Positions 31,255-43,090 of a stretch of DNA of 64,000 bases are shown in pieces. Origin of the DNA: Heterodera schachtii (taxonomy: Eukaryota > Nematoda > Chromadorea > Rhabditida > Heteroderidae); assembly GCA_023374025.1 (NCBI GenBank), contig SIJG01000011.1:75004-139003 (forward strand), in the 5' to 3' direction. Each line of letters opens with the position of its first letter. Position 1 is the stretch's first letter. The notes beneath the pieces were generated by a model, which saw nothing but the letters and a program-made list of their open reading frames with translations, searched no databases and had not been told where the DNA came from. Both the position numbers and the translations under genes were made by a program.

Positions 31255-34200
31255 ATGGATTATTTTATTCCAATATTGTTTTTATTATTAAATCATTGCC
31301 TTTTCTTTGCCTTTACAAGTGGCAATGAATCCGTAAGTTTCTCTGCTAATTAGGTGACAATAATTAAGCCTTTTTTTTAAATTAATTTCTCAGATTGAAG
31401 ATGACGCATTGGTTGAACTTGCAAAAGGACCGGAATATTTTAAGAGATTTTGCGCGGATAAAGGATTAATTATTAATGAGAAAAACCAATTTGTGTCTGA
31501 CAAATATGAAGCACACCTTGGCCTTTTGTATTTGATGCGCATGGAATGGAATTACGTGGTGAAATCGGATGTAAGCAACTTCGCTGTATATTAATTAATT
31601 AATTAATTAATTAATTAGACTTGGCATGGCTGCCATCATTCGGGCAATGGACCATTACTAGGCATAGCAGTGATCAGTTGGGTTAAATTTTTTGTATAAT
31701 CAGCTGATTTTGAACAAGTTTGGGAATACTATAAGCCATAACTCGAAAATTGGTGCCGTTGGTAATGACTTTTCTAATTATCATTAAAAAATTTTTTTGT
31801 TTTCTATTATTTGGTAGCCCTTAAAATTCTTGGCGACGCCGAAACGGTCGGCGCCGAACTGACCCCGACCACCAAAGAAAAAAAAAATACACCTTTTTCC
31901 TATGTAAGCAGGGGTGCGATTTTGCCCTGGAAACCCGGCATTTGCCGGGTTTTGGGGGTCCTTGCCGGGTTTTTGCCGGGTTTTTGAAGTTGCCGGGTTT
32001 TTGGGTTTTTGCCGGGTTTCCTATTTCAATTCATTTATTTGAGCTCCAGGGATCCTTTATTTTGTTAAAAATTTGCTCAAAATCGCAAAATTTGGTCATT
32101 TTTGTGGTCAAATCTGTTAACAAATCGTATTAAAAATCACAAAATTTTCCCGGCGGCGCCTATCGGCACCGCCGGCCTCCCTTTTCCCCAAGTTTTTTTT
32201 AGAAAAAAGCGCCGCAAAAAATCAACTTCGATTTTTCGTGCTCAGAATTTCACAAAATGCTTATTTCTAACAAAAAATTGCTCAAATTGATCATGGAAAA
32301 TAAAAATATAATATTTGAACATTTTTAATGTGTTTTGAATAAATTTGTAAAAATGAGGCTTTTTGACCCAAAATGAGGCTTTGAAAATTTTAATCTGGCA
32401 ACCCTGGTTAAACTCATTAATTTCAATCAAATTTAATTCAAATATTTTGTGCCCAAACGCTCATGGTTACATTCTTTCAATGCCAAATTTGCTCAAACAG
32501 GTGAAAAGTGGTGATAAATATATTGTTTAAATGTTATTGACCTTTTTTACAGTAAATAATTGGCTTAAAAAATTGCCGGGTTTTTTGCCGGGTTTTTGAA
32601 AATTTTTGCCGGGTTTTTGCCGGGTTTTTCAACTCGCGCGCCCGGTTTTTGGGTTTTGGCGATCGCACCCCTGTATGTAAGACTCCCCATTCTTATTAAG
32701 CGCATAAATTTTACCATGTTATTTTTAAGCGCAATGGAAGAGATATTAAAGAATTGGAACACTTTCGCCAATTTACTTTCATCTTCTACGAATATATGTT
32801 CTGGCAATATGTTGCTGAATATGTAAAAGGTACGGAATTTCGCGGTTTATCTAAGTTGGACGCGCACGGTTGGGTGCCAGCAAGTTTTTCCACTATAACT
32901 TTTTTCTTTGTCATCCAAATCCAACACTGTTGGTATCATCCGAAAGCTTAACATGTTTAGAAATTTTTTCTAAAATATTGCTTTGCTATTAGACAATTTC
33001 AAAAAAAGTTATACACGAAAATTGCAAAAAAGGTTCAAAAATTTTGAAAATTTTTATTAAAAACTTTTTTCTATACAAGAAAATTTTTTGTTTTTTAAGG
33101 CTAATAGAGCATGTTAAGAGCTTTCGAATGATACCAAGATTGTTGGGTTTGGATGTCAAATAAAAAAGTTATAGTGGGAAAACGTGCTGGCGCCCAACCG
33201 TGCGCACCCAACTGAGCGAGACCGGAATTTCGAACACAATTTAAATTGAAATTTGAATTAAAATTAAATACAATAAAAAAAAATTTAGCGGTCGACCCGG
33301 CTTTAGCTGAACAAATTTCAACTGTAAAGAAGCCCATTAAACCCAAATTAGAAAGCAACGGGAGAGAAATAATGTTTTTTGATGCCATCCTTGATTGGGC
33401 ATTCGTTTGGATAAATCAAATGAATGGCGGCAATCATTCAAAAATGGTATGCTTAATTAATAAACAAACGCTAATTGATGAATATGCGATAAATTTAAAC
33501 AATTGGTATGATCAAGAAGCATTGTTTGACATGCACAAATTGAAATTGAAAATGAATGCCAATTCAAAATTTGACAATTCATTTCCCCGCCTTCGCAAAC
33601 TGTTCGATTTCAACATGGAAAAATTGAAGAGGATGGCAATGAAGAAGGCGTTCCCAATAATTAATATTGGGATACTGTCCCGAGAAGCATTGTATTGGCA
33701 CATTTATCGCACGCAATTTTATGGAATAGCTAAAGCGGTAATTGAATGGAAATTGTTTTTGGCACTTTCTGTGATGCTAGAGGAAAGTCTCAACTCGAGC
33801 CAAATCGTCTCGGCTTTTTTGAGTCTCGGTCTTAAGTCTCGGGAAATTTTCAGTCTCAAGCATCACTACTACTTTGCACCAGGGATTCTGACTTCCCATT
33901 TCCGTTTTCTGAAATTTTTGGGCCCGGAATTCCGATTTCCACAGAATTTTTGGCCTCGAAATTCCAAATCCCGAAAAAAATTTTGGCCTCGAAATCCGAT
34001 TAAAATTTTGGAGCTTTCGGAATGCCAGTGTGTTTTTCGATTTTAATGCCTTTTTCTTATGATTCTTGGCCAAAATTGCCCAAAATTTCCGGTAAAAGTC
34101 TAAAAATAGTGCTAAATATGTTCCTTTATTCTTGTATAGCCCTAAGCATACATATACAAATTTTAGATTGAAGACAATATATTTCTTATTGTTCTAAAAG

Positions 34201-36574
34201 AAATGCATGTTGAAAAATTTGGTGCCAAATTGGAAACGGCGCCATTAAGTGCCAATGCCAATTCATTGATCCTGACAAAGAAACCGTTGGTCAGAATCTA
34301 TCTTAAAATGATTTATTTGATGAGACTGAAATGGCAATGTGGTCAAATTGAGAATTACCAAAAAGAATGCACAAAATTTCGCAAATATTTAAATTTTTTG
34401 TATGAATATTTCATCCGAGTATACAATGAAGGTAGTGAGAAAATGGGAGAAGTTTTGGAAAATGCGTCAGAGTGAACAGTAAATTTTCAAAAATTCTTTT
34501 TGTAAATTTTTGAACTTTTTCAACTAAGTCAAAAAATCAAAGAATTTTGTAAATCAAAAAATAGTAAATCCAGAGGATTTTAAGTTTTTAATTTTGTTAT
34601 GGTAAATTTTTAAAGAATTTATCAGATTTGGAGCCACTCCTGGACCGTTTCGTCATAATTTGTTTAGTTTAATGGGAAAACAACATGGAAAAAGCCTTAA
34701 ATAGAGGCGAATATTTTCAAAAATTGAATATTTCTTTTCACTGACCCTTTTTCATAATTTACTTATTTTAATAAAATAATCCAAACATTTAGCGGACAAT
34801 TTGCAAATGCCACAACAATTTGCCGCAGTGAGGCCAAATTTTATATTTGGAAGAGGAAATATAATTAAGTCTTTGTTTGAAGTGATAAACCAATTGGCCG
34901 GGATTGCGGCATTCATTTTTGATCCAATTTATGCAAAAGAATTCGATTACAAATTGGACGAATATTTAAAAAAATGGTGGGAGCCAAAATTGCTAAACGA
35001 ATCGGAAGTGAGCGGTGAAAAGACAATTGGCCAAAAAGTTTTTGAAAGTATGGCAAAAATAGGAAAAAGTCCAAAAAAAGCGCAAGACGAAAAGGCAGCT
35101 GCAGCAGTTTTAGCAGAAAAACAACAACTCACATTCAACTTAAGCCGTGCAAATTTTGACAATTTATTGAGAGAAAATTTTGAAAAATTACAAAGAGAAA
35201 ATGATTATGACACGGCATCCCCAGCATATAAATGGCTTTTCTTGCCGATAAATAAAAAGGTAGGGGAAGTGCCAAAAGCCCAAGTGCCAATGCACCAAGT
35301 GCCAAAGGCCCAACTCAACGATGGCACTGCTATTTCCGATGACGACCTATTTGTCGCATTTGTGGTAGACAGTGCCAATTTTGAAAACCATTGCATTGTA
35401 ATGGAACGCCAGAACTTGTTGACGCGTGTCGGATTGTTATCAAAGCGAAAGGGCAAAGGCAAATACGATATTGGAGAGACAGTACGGTATTTGACAGTAC
35501 AGTATGAAGCATACCTTGGCGTTGTGTATTTGCTGAAAAAGAAATGGAATTGTGACAAAATGGATAGCTATTATATGTATATAGAATGCAAAAAATTTAA
35601 AGAATATTTGCTTGTTTTATATGAATTTTTGTTTAGGAAATACCTTGAAGGTAAGTAACAATTTTTTAGTTAGTATCAAAAAATTTTTGAAAGATTTCTT
35701 ATTAGTTAGGAATGTAAATTTCATATATTTCTTTTCCATGGATTCTTCTGTCCTCTTGGGAATTTTATTTAAATCTAAATATTTTGCCATTTTTCGTAAT
35801 ATTTTTTTTAAAGATTTTTTAAGGAAATTTTTCTTAAATGCCACAAAAACCCGAAATTACGCAATTTTTTTCGTACGTAATTTATTTATTTTTTATAATT
35901 TTGATATTTTTGAAAATTTATAGAAATTTCTTTTAATTTATTTTTGTATTTACATATTTTGGTATAGTTTGGGGGATTTTCGTACATATTCCTTTTTTTA
36001 CATCACAATGGCATATTTTACTGTTTTTCTTCAATATAATTTTCTTCCCTAATTATTAGTTAATTGTCCATCGTTCCAATTCGCCACCACAGTACGGCCA
36101 ATTTTTCAACTTGGAAATAGCAAAACAAATGCGACAATAATTGACGTTTTGGACAGTCTTGGCATTATTTGGGCATTCTTTTTTGATCATGAATATGGCC
36201 AAAAATATGAGAATAATTTGGAAAAGTTATTCAAAGAAAAGGCAGCAGAAGAACCAAAATGGTTGAACAAAGAAACAATTGGGCATAAAATTGTGAAAAA
36301 TTTGCAACAAATTACCAAATTTGGCACAGATTTTAAGCAAATTTATGGGAGAGAAAAATCCGATGAAATTGACGATGAGCTTAAGCAAAATTTATTAATT
36401 GATGAGGCAACAAATCCGCATTCTTCAAAGGCAAATTCAGACAAAGCAATTCAGTTCTTCCGTGAAGCATTTGATGGCATAATCAAATCGATGGCCGAAA
36501 CGGCAAAAACCATTGAGGAATCGGAGGAAGGATTTGGCAAAATTAAAAAACTTTTGCGTTTTCTATTCCTTTGA
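31255..36574 (+). CDS. Novel secreted multi-module protein, 824 aa, seven exons
   Basis: Exons 31255-31332, 31394-31570, 32730-32829, 33289-33770, 34167-34431, 34793-35650 and 36060-36574 join in frame to 824 residues. Residues 1-21 are a signal peptide (MDYFIPILFLLLNHCLFFAF). Then two kinds of half-module alternate. The C-type half (27-118, about 280-367, about 540-653) has YEAHLGLLYLMRMEW or LKMIYLMRLKW, then FRKYLNFLYEYFIRVY or FKEYLLVLYEFLFRKY and an E-G at a phase-1 intron. The N-type half (119-279, 368-540, 654-824) has VRPNFIFG / VRPIFQLG, AFIFDPIYAKEF / AFFFDHEYGQKY and TIGQKVFESM / TIGHKIVKNL. The order is C, N-C, N-C, N. All halves look helical; no cysteine pattern, enzyme motif or TM segment seen. 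Introns 2, 3 and 4 hold inserted elements. Family unknown to me; a secreted effector is only a guess. Confidence 0.75.
31909..32673. mobile_element. Non-autonomous hAT-like element 6 (TSD TATGTAAG)
   Basis: CAGGGGTGCGA / TCGCACCCCTG ends; exact duplications TATGTAAG at 31901-31908 and 32674-32681. Both subterminal regions are runs of gccgggttttt. The middle (32060-32175) is a reversed copy of the cargo in the element at 8728-9471, including cggcggcgcctatcggcacc. It sits in intron 2 of the secreted module gene. Confidence 0.87.
32851..33216. mobile_element. Foldback element in intron 3 of the module gene
   Basis: Left gcgcacggttgggtgccagc pairs with right gctggcgcccaaccgtgcgc. Inside each arm lies the core (tggtatcatccgaaagctta; aagagctttcgaatgatacc). 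About 365 bp, non-coding, inside the 32830-33288 intron. A near relative is at 51990-52330. Confidence 0.8.
33771..34166. other. Intron 4 of the module gene with inserted sequence
   Basis: 33780-33875 has opposed gtctcaactcgag / gtctcaagc words; 33883-34025 starts cagggattctgacttccc and carries ccgaaattcc-type words like the hAT-like elements. No matching second end or target duplication was found. The GTGATG donor at 33771 is inferred from phase and homology of the next exon start (IEDNIFLI) to exon 2 (IEDDALVE). Confidence 0.45.
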
Positions 36575-36599
36575 AATTATTTCGAAAATTTCTTTCTTT

Positions 36600-37190
36600 C
36601 TATACTTTCTATTAGTGAGCGGAAAATCTGCTAACTTTACGTGAGCCGATTTTCATTTCAAAAATTTTTCAGCTCGCATTTTCTTGAAAAGCCCGAAAAT
36701 TCGGCACCGTAATGATTCCTGTGGCGCATACAAATTGGCCTTGTTTCTGAATTTCTTTATACATACTTAGAAATAGAATTTTCATTTATAAAATCTGTAA
36801 AATTTTTCAAAAATTTGCAGATGCAATTTTCTTGAAAATCCGGAAAATTCGGCATCCGTAATGATTCCTATGGCCAAACAAATTGGCCTTGTTTCGGAAT
36901 TTCTTTGGACCACACATAGAAAAATATTCATTTATAAAATCTGTAAAATTTTTCAAAAATTTTCTCCTTTATCACACGTCCAAATGAAAAACAAAATTTA
37001 TGAAAGTCAAATTCGGATATTTAAGAAAAAAGCTTCGGATCCAGATTTAATTTTCAATGATTTACCACCGGAATTTCCATATAAAAAACAAAATCCGGAA
37101 AATATTCTTGCCCAAATATACGGGTTCAGTACCAGGAAAATCTGGCCAAAAGAGTCCGTCCAATTCCGCTCACTATTTCTTTAAAATTTC
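36600..37190 (+). other. Downstream exon-like repeats after the module gene
   Basis: Two tandem copies (about 36672-36820, 36830-36965) of a unit reading FLENPENSASVMIPMAKQIG in the second; the first has stops. The second continues open to 37184 (KNKIYESQIRIFKKK ... ENILAQIYGFSTRKIW). Relatives at 21857-22200, 23670-23790 and 25560-25790 show that this block moves with the module gene. It may be a separate small gene, alternative 3' exons or a decayed exon set. Confidence 0.4.
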
Positions 37191-38100
37191 TCATATTTTG
37201 GCTTTCATTATTATCTTTTTATTTTCTTCACTTTTTGGGCTAGCAGTTTTGTTTTTCACATTGCTATATTGTGATCAGTAAATTCATTTTACAGAGTTTT
37301 ATGCGTTTTCTTTAATCTGTTGCTTGTCAGATTGTTGTGGTGGTAAAAAAGGTTGTTTAAAATGGAAAAATTTCTGAAAAATCAACATAGATTTTCATTT
37401 TACAGAGTTTTATGCGTTTTCATTAAACTGCTGCTTGTCAGATTATTGTGGTGGTAAAAAAAAAAAAGTTGTGCAAGCAAAATTGAAAGATTTATGAATA
37501 AGGCCCGGATTTATAAGTTTTTACTAATTTTTTCAACGCCTTTAACTCGACGAGAAATGCACGAAAAACACTTTTTTTTTGTTCGAAAATTTTGCGTTTT
37601 AACGCCCTTATTCGACCTTAGAAATCCTTATTTTGGATGTTCGCCCCTAAAAATCCTTAGTTTAGGTGTTCGCCCTTAAAATAAGTTTTTGCCCTTATTT
37701 TGGCGTTTCGTGCTTATTTTCGCCCTTATTTCGCGATTTTTAAATTGTTTCATGTAAAATTCATGAATTCTTTAACAAAAATGGAATCAAAAAAAATTTT
37801 TTTTGACGCGTTCATATTTTTTGGCGACTTGTTAAAAATTTGTTTTTTTTCTTGGCCAAAATTTAAAAAAAAATTTCGGAATTTGAGAAATTACTTATCA
37901 AAGAATTCAAAATTTATAAATAAATTCTTATCAATTTTTGATTTAATTTTCCAGCAGTTATACAATCAACTTTAAATTCAAGTATAAGTTGGGTTTTTAC
38001 CATTTTGCTTAAGCTTATCTTCAATTTCTTCGGATATGACGCGGCGAGACATTTCGACGCAACGACATTTTGACAGCACACCATTTAATTGAATGATAGC
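37190..38100. repeat. Repeat-rich region, no gene
   Basis: 37280-37475 has a tandem pair of a unit with ttttacagagttttatgcgtttt...ttgtggtggtaaaaaa. 37494-37740 is rich in gcccttattt and gttcgcccttaaaa words, like the interior of the hAT-like elements. 38037-38085 has gacattt-cgacgcaac words. Confidence 0.5.
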
Positions 38101-38106
38101 ACAAAG

Positions 38107-38281
38107 TTATGAATTTGGTAGTTTCCAAGAAAAAATCTATTTCTTCTTTTTTCCAAACGAATCCCCAACCAAGGACCGCTTCACAAAGCGTTATTATTTG
38201 TGACCCGTTTCTTTCTAATTGGGGTTTAATCGGCTTCTTTACAGTGGGAATTTGTTCAGCTAAAGCCGGGTCGACCGCTAA
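38107..38281 (-). pseudogene. Minus-strand fragment of module-gene exon 4
   Basis: The reverse strand reads tttttag / CGG then AVDPALAEQIPTVKKPIKPQ and ILGWGFVW-like residues (AVLGWGFVWKKEE), matching the start of exon 4 at 33289. It includes the intron acceptor, so it arose by DNA duplication. The reading diverges after about 45 residues and no neighbouring exons are present. Confidence 0.7.
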
Positions 38282-38520
38282 AAATTTTTATTTTTATTAT
38301 TTTTTATTTGAAATTCAATTTAAATAATTTTATTTATTTTTTATTTGAGAAATTTTAGTTTAAATTGTGGGTACTTTTCAGTTATGCTGGCTGCTGCATC
38401 TCCCAAATTAAAAAAAAAGAGCAAAAAAATGCGCTTACATATATAGAGCGAGGATTTTTAGGTGCCAAAAATACTGAAATAGGTACTAAAATAACTGCCA
38501 AAAAAGTGCAAACATTGACG

Positions 38521-38604
38521 CTCTTGGAATACGGTAGTAGGGCTTATATAATTTTTTTCTATCATTTTCGCTCTTGGAATACGGTAGTAGGGCTTATATA
38601 ATTT
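38521..38604. repeat. Tandem pair of a 50-bp unit
   Basis: gctcttggaatacggtagtagggcttatataatttt occurs twice with a 50-bp period. Non-coding; 38282-38820 shows no gene. Confidence 0.7.
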
Positions 38605-38818
38605 TAGTTCAGATAATTTAATCAATTCAACATAAAATAAATTAATTATTCATCTTCAAATGATATGGAACAATCAATATTATATACAAACAACAGTATA
38701 TCCTATAATAATAATAATTGTTGATTATCATATATTTACAGCATTTATATCACAATAATTGGCACAATAATATATCCATTCATTCTTTCTCTTTTCTCTC
38801 TCTCTCTCATCTTTGTTC

Positions 38819-41800
38819 TCATAAGCCCTTGTTGTAGTAGACCAATTCAGGCACTGGCACATTTTTGGCCACAAAATTCTGACGAATTTGTTCCTGCAAT
38901 TCGGGCTCCAACTGGGCCATCTGACAAAAAGACCAATTATAAATTGTGCCAATTAATGTGCTGATTAAAACTCATTAATTTAAAAAATAAATTGAAGAAT
39001 TTGTTTTCAAAATTCCACCTTCACTGGACTAAACTGTGGGAACAGTGCGCAACCCAACGGTGTCGTAAATGAGAGGAGAAATCCGCACAGCGCAGTCTGA
39101 ACCAACGGGGAAAGCCATGGACGTGCGCGGAACCATTGCTGCTTGTCAAGGCGATTGATCAGCATCGGAATACAAACTGTTCATGAGAAAAAAAAAATTA
39201 GGAGTAGGGGAGAGGGTGGTGAGATTTTCTGGCAAATATCGGACATTGATCCCAAAAATTGATCAAAAACGGTCGGAATCGAAATTTAGAACGGCCCAAA
39301 ACGATGAGAAAAAAAATGCAAATTTGTGCCGCATTTCTTGCCATTTTTCATGTGAAAAAATCGGGTACTGAAATGTCCATTTTCAACGGGGACTCAGTTA
39401 GTTATCCATTGTCAAAATCGAAGGAAAACCCACAAAATCTAAATTTAAAATTGCGGCATTCTCTTCTCACCCATCCCCGGCGTGGCCATGCCAATCCGAC
39501 TGACGACCACTTGCGGAATTGCCCACCATGCCAATTTGCGACTTTGGCCCAACGGCACACCATTTGCATCAACCACTTGGACACCGTCAACAAATTCTCT
39601 GCAAAAAAAAATGATGAATTCAAAAATGCATTTGTTTTTTTTTTGTGCCGCACTTTCGTCGCATCATCGGAATGTTGACACAATTTGCAAATGCAACGGC
39701 CGCGAATGGCACCAAGCGACCCCAAATTGGCGGCATTTTCTGCAAAGGGGAAAAAAAGTTTTGAAAAATTTTGTAGGCATCGCTAAACACCGACCGTCGC
39801 TGCATGATTCAGTCCCAACGCAACGCCCATCGCTCCACCTACAATTTGAAAATTATTGAGAAATTGAAAACAGGCAATTAAAAAATGAAATTTTTTGGAA
39901 TTTTTTTTTCAATTTTCCCACCAGTTGCCATCAGATACGCCTGCAACAGTTGTGCGCCGCTCAACGCATCGCCCGAACGGTTAGAGTAATTGACAGTGGC
40001 ATTGTATGTCTTGAAAATGTGCCAAATATGAGAAATTAGGGCACTTTTGCCGTTGGGGCTCACGAAAAAAAAAAAACCAAAGAGGGCATTATTTTGGTTT
40101 GCATTTTTTTTTTGTCACGAAAATTCGTAAAAGCTTGTTCATATGGGGTTTTCTAGGTCGCTGATCGAATCCGAAATCTGTTCCATTAAATCGTTAACCG
40201 TAATTTGAAACCAAATATCAAACTTTTAAAAAAATCTTGAAATGTGCCAAATTTAATTGGGGAAAAATTGGAAGTTTTTTTTTCCACCTGGTTAATGAAT
40301 TGCCACCCGACAACCGCAGGAGTAGACCTTGAAAAATTTGAACAATTACAAAATGCATGATCACAAAAAACACATTTTGAACCCGACTTGTAGAAGCTGA
40401 GCATGCCTCCGGTACTGAAAAATTTTCAAAAAATTTTGGAAAATGGTTGCAAAATGGGACGGACATGATCGTGTTGGCTGGCACTTGTGCACTCATTCGT
40501 CCGATCAGCAACAGTTTTTCGCCCGTTTGCGGATGGAATGCCGAGTCGTACAGATGCTTGGCACGCCACAGCTCATCGACGGACAAACTGTCGGAGAATT
40601 TGCCTTTCCTGGAAAAAAAAATGGGAGAAAAATTGTGGAATTAATGCCATTTTAGTGGAAATTTCTGGCTTTAACTACAGAGGATTTGATGAAGGAAAGA
40701 AAAAAGCTGACGGATAATAAATGAAATCTCAATTCCCATAAGCGAATTTCAATAGTCAAAGAAAATTTTTGAGAGGGTTCGTCCGCCTAAAAACGAAGGA
40801 ATTCATCCAGCAAAATTATAAAAATTCTTAGGGGTTGAACAAATGAAAAACCCAAATTCAAGAGTTTTCAACGAAATTTTCCAGGTAGGATTGGCGTGAT
40901 AAAACTCAGGTCACCGAAAACAAAGATTCAAAGGTTTTTTCAAATGAAAGTTCATCAATAAGATTTTCAATGAAATTTTCCAGGCAGGGTTGGCTTGAGC
41001 TGAAAGTTTCTGAATTCATGTTTCCATCTATGATTTTTCAAAGTATTTTCGATGAAAAATTTTTTGCGAGGGTTCGAATGAGTTTCTGAATTCATTGTTT
41101 GGTTCTTATCCCTTTTGTCACCCCCCCTGAAATTTTTTTTTAAATAATTTTTTCTAGAATATTTATGCGCTGAACACGAATCTAACATTAGTTTTGGCCG
41201 ATTCCGAACCCCGGACCCGAACTCGAACAAAAAGTTGTAATTCAAATTTTTAAAAATTTACTTTTATGTTAGAATCTAAACAGAATAACCAGTATTGATG
41301 TTTCAATGAATTATGACTAATTTATTATCTAGTATTAATCAATTTTCGAGCAATGGTGAAAAATTAAATAAAAATTGAATTTTCAACTTTTTCTTCGAAT
41401 TCGGGTTTGGGTTCGGAATTAATATGAATGGATGTCAGATTCGTGATCAGCGACCTCGAAACCCCCAGGGAAGGTGTTTTCACGATTTTTTTAAATTTTT
41501 ATTATTTTTTTCGAAAAATGGGGGGGACAAAGCACATTATTACCGACGAAATACTGTTGTTGACTAGTCAAAAAATTTCACGTAACACACGTAAAGAGCA
41601 TAAGAGCTAAAAATAAACATCATATATGTGTTCAGCGCATAAAATTACCCTAGAAAAAATTATTTAAAAAAAAAATTCAAGGGGGGGTGACAAAAGGGAT
41701 AAGAACCCATTGTTTTTGGGGGCACCCACTCGTAATCGGTGACGATTTTGCGACTGTTTTAATGCCATTTTTGGCACCCACTCGTAATCGGTGACGATTT

Positions 41801-42052
41801 TGCGACTGTTTTAATGCCATTTTTGGCACCCACTCGTAATCGGTGACGATTTTGCGACTGTTTTAATGCCATTTTTGGCACCCACTCGTAATCGGTGACG
41901 ATTTTGCGACTGTTTTCCAATTGGTTGTTCGATGCCAAAATGTTCAGTGGGTTGACCACGGTGAAGAAGTGCGTTGCGCGACCAATGAACGTCGATTGGT
42001 CCCAGCGCGGCTTGGAAATGTCCGGCTTCACTTGTGCGTCTTTGACCAACAT
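38819..42052 (-). CDS. sfxn: Sideroflexin, copy A (10 exons, 327 aa)
   Basis: Exons (minus): 42052-41886, 40608-40465, 40414-40388, 40327-40288, 40009-39922, 39838-39795, 39739-39654, 39598-39471, 39176-39019, 38920-38819. All phases join, giving 327 residues, the normal family length. Landmarks: [13 protein letters not shown] (11-23), NPLN (34-37), [27 protein letters not shown] (67-86), [43 protein letters not shown], and the C-terminal YYNKGL. Sideroflexins are multi-pass inner mitochondrial membrane carriers; human SFXN1 moves serine for one-carbon metabolism. Intron 1 carries a foldback element (41097-41712) and four tandem copies of the exon 1 splice-donor region (41722-41929). Identity is secure; the exact start codon less so. 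Confidence 0.93.
41097..41712. mobile_element. Foldback element in intron 1 of sideroflexin A
   Basis: Left ggttcttatcccttttgtca (41101) pairs with right tgacaaaagggataagaacc (41689-41708). The interior (41180-41430) is homologous to 49340-49640 although the ends are unrelated, showing exchange of ends around a shared middle. Confidence 0.75.
41722..41929 (-). repeat. 52-bp tandem repeat of an exon/intron boundary, four copies
   Basis: The unit (period 52 bp, starts 41722, 41774, 41826, 41878) reads on the minus strand as the last 27 bases of exon 1 (cagtcgcaaaatcgtcaccg...ttacga) plus the donor gtgggtgcc and 16 intron bases. The transcript therefore carries four identical candidate 5' splice sites. 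Only the first keeps the frame, because 52 is not divisible by three. Confidence 0.85.
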
Positions 42053-42999
42053 TCCTTGCGTCGTTGTCGCTTAACTTGCAAAAAAAAAAACGATTGAAAT
42101 TTCCGAATTTTTCATTTTTTGTAAATTTTTAGGTCCCGAAATTTTAATTTTTTAGAAGAATTTGTGTTTTTTGTTGTTTGTTTAGAAATTAGAAAATAAA
42201 TTCAAGAATTTTGTAAAACGAATTTTGGAGCTGAAGCGATAAGATTCACTTCGAAATTGCCTCAAAATATTTTATTTTTTAATTTCGATTAGTGGTTTTT
42301 CATTAAAGCAAGGAAAATGTTTTTTTTAAAAAGAAAAGTACGAAAATTAAAAGGGATGCGATAAGAAAATAGGGAAGATGAGGAGGAATGAAAAAGGAAA
42401 AGGTCATCAGAGTGAATAAATGATGAAAATTGTACAAAACGTTTCCTTTTTATACCAATTTGAGAGATGCAAATTGAAAAAAAAGACGAAAAGAATAAAT
42501 TTAGGGGAACATTTGTCGAAAATTTAAAATTTTTAAAAATTTAAAAATCAGAGTTTTAGAAAATGTTAAATTAAGTCGGAAAGGCACATAAAAACCCAAA
42601 AATTAATAATTTACGAATTTAATTTTGATGAAAAAATGAAACAAAATGCATTCATTATTGCACATTGATTAATAGAAAATTGAATCCTAATTATCATTGA
42701 AATCAATAAATTTGATATTTTTAATCGTCAGTCAACGAATAATTTTCGGGGAGGGGGCAGAAAAGCGGTAATTAAGTGACCCAAATAAAGAAAAATAAAA
42801 AAAAAGTATTTAAGAGAAAAAATTTAGGTATATGTAAAGCGTTGTCATGGTCTGCCATTTATGCTTTAAAAAAAAAAAAGAATAATGCATAATAAAATTG
42901 AGAAAACCACGTGGTTCTTCCTCTGATGAGGGGCCGGGGAAGGGAAGGAAAAAATATAGCAAAAAATAAGGCTTTATTCCACATTTTACGCATCCAAAC

Positions 43000-43090
43000 C
43001 AGGGATGCCATTCCGAGGTCCCAAAAATTTTCGTAAATCGGAATCCGAGGCCCAAAAAATGTCGGAAATCGGAATTCCGTGCCATCCCTG
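43000..43090. mobile_element. 91-bp hAT-like miniature element (TSD (A/G)TCCAAAC)
   Basis: CAGGGATGCCATTCCGAGG / CGGAATTCCGTGCCATCCCTG ends with only two aaatcggaa words between. Flanks ATCCAAAC (42992-42999) and GTCCAAAC (43091-43098), seven of eight identical. A deletion derivative of the family at 8728-9471. Confidence 0.8.

Noticed and set aside
33777..34073. Minus-strand frame in module-gene intron 4
   Set aside because: Made of ccgaaattcc-type repeat words shared with non-coding elements.
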